Shown one piece after another: positions 50,770 to 58,678 of a DNA stretch of 64,000 bases. The notes beneath the pieces are model-generated. The model saw nothing but the letters and a program-made list of their open reading frames with translations, was not told the DNA's origin and ran no database searches. The position numbers and the translations under genes were made by a program. Numbering within the stretch: position 1 is the stretch's first letter; each line of letters starts with the position of its first letter. The DNA comes from Methylopila turkensis (GTDB taxonomy: Bacteria; Pseudomonadota; Alphaproteobacteria; Rhizobiales; Methylopilaceae): NCBI RefSeq assembly GCF_027922325.1, contig NZ_BSFL01000002.1:806001-870000 (forward strand), written 5' to 3'.

Positions 50770-51433
50770 GACCCTTTTGGAACGCCCGCCCGATCCGGAC
50801 GTTCCGCCCGTCGCACGGCCGTCACCCGGATCAGGCATGAGGCCTGCGCGGCGCAAGCCGAGGCGGTCGCGCCGACCTCGCGCGGCCGCCTCACCCACCG
50901 CCGCGACGCGCGCTTCCACCGTTCCAACGCCGCAGCGCGATCTGTCTCCGCAAGCCGCTCTCGTCGACGCGCGAAAAGGCTCCGACGGAAAGGCGCTCGA
51001 CTTTCCGGGACCTGCTCCCACCGCCGCGGTCGATCGCTCGATCACTCTCCCCGAATCGTCGAATCCACGAAGCGCCCTTCTATTTGCTGCAATTTGAACG
51101 AACTATTCTTTTGATACCGGTACCATAACCAATAGATATCGGTATCATTTATTCAATAACGAACTCGTGATATCCAATAAATATAGCATTTATAAGCGCA
51201 TCACTCGCCTCTATTGCACTGCAATAAGTTGATATCGCTATCTTAATTGCTCGCCTCACATGCGTCATTAGAGTGGCGAAGCATTCGCTTGCGCTCGTAT
51301 CGAGCGATCGCACGCAAATAATCTAAAATTTTGCGCAGCTTCATGATGTGAAGCGGCGTCTGCGAAGTCTTGCGCCCCTGAAGGGCGTGCACTCACCGAC
51401 ACCGACGACCCACGACTTTTGGGAGCGACCGAA
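50770..51433. other. gene-free region, GC-rich then sharply AT-rich
   Basis: No gene was found. 50770-51080 is GC-rich without coding signals. 51085-51330 is the most AT-rich stretch of the window and contains the GATATCG-type palindromes listed next. It leads directly into the Hint-domain gene, so it is best read as an extended promoter/operator region. Confidence 0.6.
51113..51242. promoter_or_regulatory. array of GATAYCGNTAYC palindromes
   Basis: GATACCGGTACC (51113), GATATCGGTATC (51135) and GATATCGCTATC (51231), plus a half site GATATCCAATAA (51169). The first two start 22 bp apart. The central CG and dyad form suit a LacI-family regulator; GTTATCGATATC before the LacI-type gene at 14661 is similar. 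Confidence 0.5.
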
Positions 51434-52405
51434 ATGCCGGATTACGACGCCTATACTACTGTGAACGTCGACGGCCTGCTCACGCTGGGCCTGAATACGG
51501 CCTCCGATTTCGAGGTCACGGATGTCGGCACGCCCCCGGACAATCCGGGGATCCTCGGCGACACCTCCCCCGACACCTTCAGCGCGCCAACGGGAATCCT
51601 CGGAGGAAACGTCACGTACACTTACGCTGGCGTCGTTTATGACGGCGATGGCAACGCCGTCGGTTTTGCGGGAACCACCGCCGGGCCTTTGGGCGGCCTT
51701 ATCTACACGACCTTCGTTCCCGCGGGGACCGACCCGAGCACGCTGACCCTCACCCTGCTCGAAGACGACACCACCGTTCCGGAGTCGCAGTGGGACATCG
51801 AGGGCGCGGCGCCGGTCTGCTTCCTGTCCGGCACGCTGATCCAGACCCCGGACGGGCCGGTCGCGGTCGAAAAGCTGGTGATCGGCCAACTGGTGACGAC
51901 CTCGGACGGCCGCGCTGTCCCGGTGAAGTGGATGGGCCGCCAGACGCTGTCGTCGGTGTTCGGCATGCCGGAAGGCCGGCGTCCGGTGCGCATCCGCGCC
52001 GGGGCGCTCGGCGACGGCCTGCCGCTGCGCGACCTTCGCGTGACGGCCGACCACGCCCTGGTGTTGGACGGAGCGCTCGTCGCCGCCGGCGCGCTGGTGA
52101 ACGGGGACACGATCGTGCGCATGACCGACGCCGAACTCGGGCGCTTCGTCACCGTGCACCATATCGAGACCGAGAACCACGAGATCGTGCTCGCGGAAGG
52201 CTCCGCCGCCGAAACCTTCGTCGACAACGTCACGCGCAAGCGCTTCGACAACTATGACGAGTTCCTGGCGCTGTACGGCTCGCAGCCCGATCCGATACCG
52301 GAGTCCGGCATGCCGCGCGCGATGAGCGCCCGGCAGACCCCGCTCTCGGTCCGCGCCCGCATCGCGGAGGCCGCACGCGCCCTGCGGCCGGCCGTCGCCG
52401 CCTGA
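51434..52405 (+). CDS. Hint (Hedgehog/intein)-domain protein
   Basis: 323 residues. N-terminal about 120 residues are Thr/Gly/Asp-rich and beta-like, resembling secreted repeat proteins, with no classical signal peptide. From residue 128 a Hint_2 domain is clear: VCFLSGTLIQTPDGPVAVEK (nucleophilic Cys), DGRAVPVKWMGRQTL, LRVTADHALVLDG (block B His) and FVTVHHIETENHEIVLAEG. Such domains self-process or act as adhesion/secretion modules. GGGAG precedes ATG. The C-terminal about 60 residues are Ala/Arg-rich. It is followed by a TPR-glycosyltransferase fusion. Confidence 0.85.
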   Translation: MPDYDAYTTVNVDGLLTLGLNTASDFEVTDVGTPPDNPGILGDTSPDTFSAPTGILGGNVTYTYAGVVYDGDGNAVGFAGTTAGPLGGLIYTTFVPAGTDPSTLTLTLLEDDTTVPESQWDIEGAAPVCFLSGTLIQTPDGPVAVEKLVIGQLVTTSDGRAVPVKWMGRQTLSSVFGMPEGRRPVRIRAGALGDGLPLRDLRVTADHALVLDGALVAAGALVNGDTIVRMTDAELGRFVTVHHIETENHEIVLAEGSAAETFVDNVTRKRFDNYDEFLALYGSQPDPIPESGMPRAMSARQTPLSVRARIAEAARALRPAVAA

Positions 52406-52412
52406 GTCCGTC

Positions 52413-52451
52413 GGCGCGGGCGGAGAGGCTTCGAGCCCCTCCGCCCGCGCC
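52413..52451 (+). terminator. 13-bp GC hairpin after the Hint-domain gene
   Basis: GGCGCGGGCGGAG pairs perfectly with CTCCGCCCGCGCC, with an inner GGC/GCC extension and a TTCGA loop. No T-run follows; terminator or mRNA-end stabiliser. Confidence 0.55.
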
Positions 52452-52538
52452 AGCGACCAGCCCCGCCAGGCCGGGGCGAACCTTCCCGCTCGTCTTCCGC
52501 ACTCGACCGACATCTGTTCGACAACCGGGAGCGCCCAG

Positions 52539-55403
52539 TTGAGCGCAGTGGCCCAGCGTGACGAGACCTGGCTCTTCAACGAATGCGCCAGAAAGCCGGC
52601 TAATGTCGTCGCCCGCGCGCAACTCGCGCGCCTGCTGATCAAGCAATCCCGGCACGACGACGCGCTCGACGTGCTGCGCGACGGGCTGAAAGTGGCGCAG
52701 TCGCCCGACCTGCTTCTCGAACTCGCCATCTGCCAGACCCGGAGGAAGGAGTTCGCGGCCGCCGCCGCGACCCTGCGCGACGCCGAGCGCCTGGCGCCCG
52801 GCCATTTCCGTCTGCCCATTCTCAGAGGAGAGCTCGCGGACGCCGCCGGCGATCTGCGCGAGGCGGAAGCGATCTTCGCGGCGGACTCCGCCGCCCATCC
52901 CGGCGACCCGACGCGGACGCTCCGCTGGGCGAAGACCCTCATCAAGCTCGGCCGACAGCGCGAGGCGATCGACGCGCTCGACGCCGGCCTCGGTTTTTCG
53001 CCTGAGTCCGTGGGGCTGCTGGTCGAGCGCGCGGCGCTGCTGCGGCAGGACGGCCGCTTCGAGGAGGCCCGCGCCGACATTGAAACCCTGCGCCGGGTCT
53101 CTCCGGGCCATTTCCGCATCCCGATCCTGACGGGCGAACTCGCGGAAGCGACGGGACAGTTCGTCGAGGCCGAGGCGGTCTATGGGCGTGACGTCGAGGC
53201 GCATCCCACGGACCCCACCCGGCGCATGCGCTGGATCCGGGTGCTGGGCCGGCTGTCGCGGCCCGAAAAGGCCATCGCCGCGCTCTCCGACGGCCTGGAG
53301 CTGAACCCGGACGCGGTCGGGCTGCTGATCGAGCGAGCCGCGCTTTTGAAGAGCGTCGGCCGGATCGACGAGGCGCAGGCCGACGTTGACGCCGTCATGC
53401 GCCTTCAGCCTGGACACAGCCGCCTGCCGGCGCTGCGGGCCGGGCTCGCGGAAGCGGCGCTCGATTACGCCGCCGCCGAGGCGATCTATGCCCGCGACGC
53501 GCGCGAGCATCCCGGCGATCCCGCGCGACGCATCCGCTGGTCGCGAGCGCTTGGCCGGCTGGGACGCCGCCGGGAGGCGCTCGCCTGCCTGACGGTCGAT
53601 CCGCAGGCGGACACGTTCGAGCTCGCGGTCGAGCGCGCCATCCAGTACCGGGTCGCCGGCTTCTGGGGCAAGGCTCGGGACGAGCTCGCCGCGCTCGAGG
53701 CGCGACGGCCCGGCGACCGTCGGCTCGTCACGCTGCGCGCCGAGCTCGCCGGCGCCATGAACGACCCCGCCGAGGCGGAGCGGCTCTGCGCCGCAAGCGC
53801 GGCCGAGAACCCGCTCGACCCCGGCGCCCAGATCCGCTGGGCGCGGGCCCTCGGCAGGCAGGGCCGCGACGCCGAGGCGGCCGAGGTTCTGGCCGCCGCG
53901 CTGGAGCGTCGGCCGGACGCCGAGGAGCTGTTGATCGAGCGGTGCGAGGCGCTGCTCTCGGGCGACGACCCCATCGCCCTCGCGCAGGCGATCGACCGGC
54001 TTGAGGCGGCCCATCCCTGCACCAGCAAGCTTGCGGGCATGCGCGCCCGGCAGGCGGCGCATTCCGGCGACCTCGACGGCGCGAGCGAGGCCTTCCGCCG
54101 CGACGCCGAGCGGTTTCCCGACGACCCGTCGCGGCGGCTGCGCTGGCTCCGCAGCCTGCGCAACGCCGGCAAAATCGAGACGGCGATCGACGCTCTCCGC
54201 GCCCTCCCCTCGCGCTCCGTCGCGGACGAGCAGCTTCTGGTCGAATGCCTGCTGGACTGCGGCCGTTGGACCGAGGCCGAGCAGGTTCTCGAGGTGTGGG
54301 CGCCCGGCGGCCGTCAGAGCGACGCGGTCCGACTGCGGTGCGAGATGACCCTGGCCTTCCTGCGCCAGGACTATCCGCTCGCGATGCGGCTCGCGCGCGC
54401 CGGGCTCGACGCGGCGCCCAACGACGCCAAATGCGCGGCCTGGCTTGCGCTGGCGGCCGCCTACATGTTCGACGACGCGCTGGCGTGGGAGACCCTGCTG
54501 CTCGTTCCGTCGAACCCGGCCGGCGGCGCGCCGCGCCTCGACGGGCATCGCTTCCGCCATCTGTTCGGGCAGATCGTCAACGAGCTGCGGCTCAACCCCG
54601 AGGACACCCGCGCGCTGGCCGCCGCGCTGCGGCAGGGCGACGAGGCGCTGCTCCGTTCGGCCGCCGCGCTCGCGGCCGCCGACGCCTCCGGTCTCGGGCC
54701 CGCGATCGGCCTCCTGCTGGCGCTCTCGCGCACCGGCCGGCTCGCGCGGGCGCGCAGCATCCCCTCCGGCGCCAGCGGGCGCATCCCGCGGACGCTGCAC
54801 CAGTACTGGGACCGGGACCCTCCGCCGGAGATCCGCTACCTGATGGAGCGCGCCGGCGGGGTCAATCGCGACCTTAAGCACAAGCGCTGGGACGACGCCT
54901 CGGCGCGCGCCTTCCTCGGGACGCTCTCAAACCCGGAGCCGCTGAAGGCCTACTCGGTCGCGCGCCACGCCGCCATGCGCGCCGACATCCTGCGCCTGGC
55001 GCTGCTCAGCTCGGAAGGCGGCGTCTATCTCGACGCCGACGACTATTGCGCCGCCCCGCTTGCGACGTTGATCGAGGGCGCCGACGGCCTCGTCAGTTAC
55101 CAGGAATTTCTCGGCACGGTCGGCAACAACTTCGTCGCCGCGCCGCCCGGCCACCCAATCGTGACGCGGGCGCTGGAAGAAGCGACCGCAGCGACGCTGC
55201 AAGGCGCCGGCGAGTCGCTTTGGCTCGCGACCGGACCCGGTCTGCTGACCCGGCATGTGGCGAGCCACATCGCCCGGCATGCCGAGAGCGACTTCGCCGC
55301 GGACGTCCGCATCTGGGACCTCGCGGCGTTCCGGCGCGTCGTCTACGCCGCACGGTCGGCGCGTTACAAGCGCGCCGGCAAGCATTGGGCCGCGACCTAC
55401 TGA
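52539..55403 (+). CDS. TPR-repeat protein fused to DXD glycosyltransferase (GT32-like)
   Basis: 954 residues from a TTG start with GGGAG 8 nt upstream (GTG 52548 is an alternative). Residues 1 to about 740 are tandem TPR-type repeats arranged as 102-residue superunits (3 x 34) beginning PGHFRLPILRGELA, repeated at about 188 and 290. The C-terminal domain contains RIPRTLHQYWDRDPPPEI, ARHAAMRADILRLALLSSEG and GVYLDADDYCAAPLATLIEG, the DXD-containing sugar-nucleotide fold of Och1/capsule-type transferases. This architecture suggests glycosylation of a protein or polymer held by the TPR scaffold. No membrane segments. Confidence 0.85.
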   Translation: MSAVAQRDETWLFNECARKPANVVARAQLARLLIKQSRHDDALDVLRDGLKVAQSPDLLLELAICQTRRKEFAAAAATLRDAERLAPGHFRLPILRGELADAAGDLREAEAIFAADSAAHPGDPTRTLRWAKTLIKLGRQREAIDALDAGLGFSPESVGLLVERAALLRQDGRFEEARADIETLRRVSPGHFRIPILTGELAEATGQFVEAEAVYGRDVEAHPTDPTRRMRWIRVLGRLSRPEKAIAALSDGLELNPDAVGLLIERAALLKSVGRIDEAQADVDAVMRLQPGHSRLPALRAGLAEAALDYAAAEAIYARDAREHPGDPARRIRWSRALGRLGRRREALACLTVDPQADTFELAVERAIQYRVAGFWGKARDELAALEARRPGDRRLVTLRAELAGAMNDPAEAERLCAASAAENPLDPGAQIRWARALGRQGRDAEAAEVLAAALERRPDAEELLIERCEALLSGDDPIALAQAIDRLEAAHPCTSKLAGMRARQAAHSGDLDGASEAFRRDAERFPDDPSRRLRWLRSLRNAGKIETAIDALRALPSRSVADEQLLVECLLDCGRWTEAEQVLEVWAPGGRQSDAVRLRCEMTLAFLRQDYPLAMRLARAGLDAAPNDAKCAAWLALAAAYMFDDALAWETLLLVPSNPAGGAPRLDGHRFRHLFGQIVNELRLNPEDTRALAAALRQGDEALLRSAAALAAADASGLGPAIGLLLALSRTGRLARARSIPSGASGRIPRTLHQYWDRDPPPEIRYLMERAGGVNRDLKHKRWDDASARAFLGTLSNPEPLKAYSVARHAAMRADILRLALLSSEGGVYLDADDYCAAPLATLIEGADGLVSYQEFLGTVGNNFVAAPPGHPIVTRALEEATAATLQGAGESLWLATGPGLLTRHVASHIARHAESDFAADVRIWDLAAFRRVVYAARSARYKRAGKHWAATY

Positions 55404-55452
55404 CGGCAACTCCCTCCGACTTTCAAATCGACGACAGAGGCAGGAGACAACA

Positions 55453-55734
55453 GTGCAGGATAAAAGAGCCGGCTACACGCACACAAACCGATCGCCCGCT
55501 CCGACGATCCAGCCGGACCGAAGCGAACGCTTCCAGCTGGTGCAACTGGTGACCGGACAGGAGAACTCCTGGGCCGTGATCAGCCGCCGCTCCGGCGCGA
55601 TCGTGGAGTTCGACGACCGTCTGTTGATGCGCATGAGCCGCCAGGACGCGCAGATGCAGATGCTTTGGATGGAGATCCGGCCGCCGCTGCCGTGCGAAAC
55701 GCCTCGCGCCGTCCGCTCCGCGCGGCCGCGGTGA
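55453..55734 (+). CDS. small uncharacterised protein, paralogue of the one at 56859-57062
   Basis: 93 residues, GTG start with AGGAG 7 nt upstream. The core RFQLVQLVTGQENSWAVISR plus SGAIVEFDDRLLMRMSRQDAQ aligns with MRFCVVQLNAQRPASWAVLL and TGEVVEHEDRLLLGLTRP of the nearby minus-strand protein: both read V-Q-L...SWAV...G-x-(I/V)-V-E-x-(D/E)DRLL. The rest is basic and disordered. Family not recognised. A small beta-rich domain is likely. Confidence 0.7.
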   Translation: MQDKRAGYTHTNRSPAPTIQPDRSERFQLVQLVTGQENSWAVISRRSGAIVEFDDRLLMRMSRQDAQMQMLWMEIRPPLPCETPRAVRSARPR

Positions 55735-55874
55735 CGACGCGCCACGATTGAGCCCCTGTGTCCAGTCGGCTTGAGCGCCGTCGAGTCATCTGCTGGCTGA
55801 ATAGGTGATAATGCGGATTTTCTTTCCTTTATTAAGGCGCACGCTCCCTCGTCAAAAATTAGGGGGAGGTGTTC

Positions 55875-56696
55875 ATGCGTATTGCGCTTTCGTTTGTGTG
55901 CGCCACTGCAGCATTTCTGCTCTCGGCGAACTCGACCGTGCTGTCCGCCGAAGGCGACAGGCCGGTCAATAAAGGGGCGGTAGGCGGGGCGACGTCGAAG
56001 CCGCGCTCCGCGGAGATCGCGGCGATCTCGGCCCCTCAGCCCACTCCGTCCGAGCTGGTCTACACGCCGATCACGCCATGCCGCGCGTTCTCGAACGCCG
56101 CCACCATGACCGCGACCCAGACCAAGTCCTACCAGATCGCCGGCGCGGGCGATTTCACGACGCAGGGCGGACCCGCGAACGGCTGCGGAATTCCGGCGTC
56201 GGCCAAGGCGGTCGCGATCAACCTGACCGCAAACGGACCGACCGGCACCGGCTTCCTCCGGGCGTTCGCCTCCGACACGCCGCGGCCGGCCACGGCGGTC
56301 CTGAACTACCGCTCCGGCGAGAGCATCACGGGCGCGGCGACCGTGGCGCTGGGCGCCACCGGCCAGTTGGCGATCTACGCGAGCGCGGCGACCAAGGTGG
56401 TCGGCGACATCACCGGCTATTACGCCCCGCAAATTCAGGTCTTCATGAATTACGATGGCACCGCCTACGCTGGGACGACGCGGATCCTCGCCACGGTCAG
56501 ATTGGCGGCTGGAAGCTACAGGATCGATGTCGACCGGAATCTCCAGCTCTGTTCGGTCCACGTGAACATCGACGGCGGATACTTCTACGGTTCGGCCTAT
56601 CCCTCGGGATCGAGCGTCTTTGTCTCGACATGGTCGATCAACGCCGGCGAGCCGACGGCGACCGACCTCTACCACAACGTTTCGGTCCATTGCTGA
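55875..56696 (+). CDS. secreted protein of unknown function
   Basis: 273 residues. Signal peptide about 1-25 (ALSFVCATAAFLLSANSTVLSAEG). A linker follows, then a beta-rich module: YTPITPCRAFSNAATMT, KAVAINLTANGPTGTGFLRA, TAVLNYRSGESITGAATVAL and GQLAIYASAATKVVGDITGYY. This module is common in secreted proteins of many bacteria, often repeated; here there is one copy. A C-terminal part (MNYDGTAYAGTTRILATVRL) with two late cysteines may be a second beta domain. GGAGG lies 6 nt before ATG. Upstream 140 bp are AT-rich. Confidence 0.78.
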   Translation: MRIALSFVCATAAFLLSANSTVLSAEGDRPVNKGAVGGATSKPRSAEIAAISAPQPTPSELVYTPITPCRAFSNAATMTATQTKSYQIAGAGDFTTQGGPANGCGIPASAKAVAINLTANGPTGTGFLRAFASDTPRPATAVLNYRSGESITGAATVALGATGQLAIYASAATKVVGDITGYYAPQIQVFMNYDGTAYAGTTRILATVRLAAGSYRIDVDRNLQLCSVHVNIDGGYFYGSAYPSGSSVFVSTWSINAGEPTATDLYHNVSVHC

Positions 56697-56766
56697 CGAC
56701 CTCGGGCGCCTGACCGAACGGTCCTGGCGGCGACCGGTACGACGACGCGTCGCGGTCTTCGCCTTG

Positions 56767-56801
56767 TCTCCGGACCTCGCCGTTCAGCGATGGTCCGGAG
56801 A
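56767..56801. terminator. hairpin between convergent genes
   Basis: TCTCCGGAC and GTCCGGAGA form a 9-bp stem with a 17-nt loop between the secreted-protein gene and the convergent small gene. No T-run; possible two-way terminator. Confidence 0.4.
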
Positions 56802-56858
56802 CGTCCGGCGGACGCCGTGACGACGTCGGCGTCCAAACCTCGACGGCTGAACAGGATT

Positions 56859-57062
56859 TCACCTCTTCTTCCACTGTCTTTGCTTGAGTTCGCAGGCCGC
56901 TGGAGGGCCGTCTTCCAGCTTTTCCATCCACTCTTCGGCGAGCGGTCTCGTTAGTCCCAGCAGAAGACGGTCCTCATGCTCCACGACCTCGCCTGTGCTT
57001 TTCAGAAGCACGGCCCACGAGGCGGGTCGCTGAGCGTTGAGCTGCACGACGCAGAAGCGCAT
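56859..57062 (-). CDS. small uncharacterised protein, paralogue of the one at 55453-55734
   Basis: 67 residues with an AAGGA ribosome site. MRFCVVQLNAQRPASWAVLL and TGEVVEHEDRLLLGLTRPLAEEWM align with the plus-strand small protein. The C-terminus is basic (ELKQRQWKKR). No domain known to me. The two copies flank the secreted-protein gene on opposite strands. Confidence 0.7.
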   Translation of the reverse strand: MRFCVVQLNAQRPASWAVLLKSTGEVVEHEDRLLLGLTRPLAEEWMEKLEDGPPAACELKQRQWKKR

Positions 57063-57641
57063 GGCCGGTTCCTTTGGATGATCGACCGATATACGCACGA
57101 CACGCGAAGCGCACTTCTGGTTGCATCTCGAGAGGAAAATCTCAACTAAGTGATTAGATGAGAGACGTTTGGCGGCGCGCGCGCCGCCGAGGCGCCCGAG
57201 ACGGGCGTGCGCCGACGGGCCATCCTTCGGTCTCCGACCGTCTCGGATCCTGTCCGGCCTTGCGATCGCATGCGACGGCGGATCGCCCAATTGCGGCGAC
57301 CCAGAATTCACTCGCGGCGGCTGCATTCTCCCCGACCTGATTTTTTATCGCGGACGACGAAAGCTCGGCGCGCGCGACCAGACCACAGCGCAGGGTGATC
57401 GACCCTGACGCCATCCGGCTGGGCATGCAGACATAATCGCGCTTGCCGAAGATTTTCGAGGATTTTGTAGCCTCGGCCGAGGCTTCGTCTTGGCGACCAT
57501 TCCTTCGATACGTCGCGGACCACGCCTTGAACGATCGCGGAAAGCACCCCAGCTTCCGTCTATCGTCGGCAGGTCATTTTCGAGCGCTGACGGCTGAGAG
57601 CTACGAGACGCTCCCGCTCATAACCTTGCGGGAGGGCCTCA
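57063..57641. other. 579-bp stretch without a supported gene
   Basis: Several short frames exist (e.g. 57443-57703 plus, 57547-57308 minus) but none has a ribosome site, family likeness or favourable codon use. The first 60 bp after 57063 must hold the promoter of the minus-strand small gene. Confidence 0.5.
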
Positions 57642-57929
57642 GTGAGCACGCTTCAGCAATTCGTTACGGCGGCCGCGGTCGTCGCCGGTTCGGGCTCTTA
57701 TGATCTGAGACCGGCGCTGGCCGCGCTCGACGCGTTCGTCGGCGGGTTCGAGGACGGCGCCCGCAGGAACGCGCTGACTTCGGCCAGGCGGGGCCTTGCG
57801 AGCATCCAGCTCGACGGCTCTACGAACGACGCCCTGGTGCGCGAGATCGAGGTTCGGATCTCACGGTCGACCCGCTCCCTCAAGGCGCGACATGGCCTGA
57901 ACCGGCTGACAGGACTGGAGGCTACATGA
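57642..57929 (+). CDS. small hypothetical protein
   Basis: 95 residues, GTG start with GGAGGG 7 nt upstream. Helix-rich with LQQFVTAAAVVAGSGSYDLR, LAALDAFVGGFEDGARRNAL and VREIEVRISRSTRSLKARHG. No family recognised. Its stop overlaps the next start (ATGA), so the two small genes are coupled. It sits in a cluster of small, probably stress-related genes. Confidence 0.6.
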   Translation: MSTLQQFVTAAAVVAGSGSYDLRPALAALDAFVGGFEDGARRNALTSARRGLASIQLDGSTNDALVREIEVRISRSTRSLKARHGLNRLTGLEAT

Positions 57930-58129
57930 CCAACACCCCCTCGAAGAGCACGGTGAAGGGCGACGCCAAGGGCGCCATGGCGCCCTCCCAAGGCGACAGC
58001 CGGAACAACGGCATGGACAGCGCCAACCCAACCGGAGACCGCGACGCGACCCGGAAGCCTGACGATCACTCCTCTCCCCGACGCCCGCAGACGGCCCGTA
58101 CGGGCGCCCCCAAGGAGGGCTCCACCTGA
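57926..58129 (+). CDS. small disordered hydrophilic protein
   Basis: 67 residues, rich in Gly, Asp, Asn, Ser, Thr and Pro (MAPSQGDSRNNGMDSANPTG), no hydrophobic core. GGAGG lies 5 nt before ATG; it is coupled to the preceding gene by a 4-bp overlap. Such proteins accompany CsbD-like stress genes in Hyphomicrobiales; function unknown. Confidence 0.55.
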   Translation: MTNTPSKSTVKGDAKGAMAPSQGDSRNNGMDSANPTGDRDATRKPDDHSSPRRPQTARTGAPKEGST

Positions 58130-58257
58130 GCCTTTGGTCGGCCGCGTGATCGCTCAGGGACCGAGCGCGTCGCCGCGGTTCTAGGACGACCGCCTTAGCG
58201 CGAGGCGTGGCGCTGGGCTTGGCGCGCTCGCAAGCGCTCCATCTGTTTATTTGCTGT

Positions 58258-58282
58258 GCAACTTTGACAGGGAATGAGCGTT
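58258..58282 (+). promoter_or_regulatory. candidate EcfG-type general-stress promoter
   Basis: GCAAC-N16-CGTT, one mismatch from the GGAAC-N16/17-CGTT consensus of the alphaproteobacterial general stress sigma factor, ends about 30 bp before the csbD-like start. Fits the known stress induction of CsbD proteins. Confidence 0.4.
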
Positions 58283-58312
58283 TCATCTGCACATTCATTG
58301 TGGAGAGTCGCC

Positions 58313-58522
58313 ATGGCCTGGGACCGCGTCGAAGGCAATTGGAAGCAGATCAAAGGCACGATCAAGGAAAAGTGGGGCAAGCTCACCGATGATGACCTCG
58401 ACGTCATCGACGGAAAGCGCGAGCAGCTCGAAGGCAAGATTCAGGAGCGCTACGGCGTCGAGAAATCAAAGGCGAAAGCCGAAGTCGACACGTGGTTCTC
58501 GGACTACGATCGTCGTCCTTGA
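58313..58522 (+). CDS. CsbD-family stress protein
   Basis: 69 residues: MAWDRVEGNWKQIKGTIKEK, GKLTDDDLDVIDGKREQLEG and KIQERYGVEKSKAKAEVDTW are diagnostic. CsbD proteins are abundant, hydrophilic and induced by general stress; molecular function is unknown. GGAG is 8 nt before ATG. A terminator follows 9 bp after the stop, so it is monocistronic. Confidence 0.93.
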   Translation: MAWDRVEGNWKQIKGTIKEKWGKLTDDDLDVIDGKREQLEGKIQERYGVEKSKAKAEVDTWFSDYDRRP

Positions 58523-58530
58523 GGACGGAG

Positions 58531-58560
58531 AGAGCCGGGTTCTTGGGCCCGGCTCTTTTT
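58531..58560 (+). terminator. rho-independent terminator of the csbD-like gene
   Basis: AGAGCCGGG/CCCGGCTCT 9-bp stem with an 8-nt loop followed by TTTT. Confidence 0.88.
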
Positions 58561-58678
58561 ATGCCCGCAATCCCGCTGCGAGGCGACTTGCGGCTCACGC
58601 GGCGGATCCTGACACGGACCCCGTGGGCTGACCGACAGCTGCCGCTTTCGCACATTCCAGATTTTTGAGGCTCAAGAT

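Noticed and set aside
50476-51045. 189-residue minus-strand frame
   Set aside because: Overlaps the TetR-type gene and contains the terminator stem; Arg/Gly/Pro-rich without family likeness.
52230-54881. 883-residue minus-strand open frame
   Set aside because: Antisense to the TPR-glycosyltransferase; the apparent repeats only mirror the TPR repeats.
57443-57703. 86-residue plus-strand frame
   Set aside because: No ribosome site and overlaps the better-supported gene at 57642.
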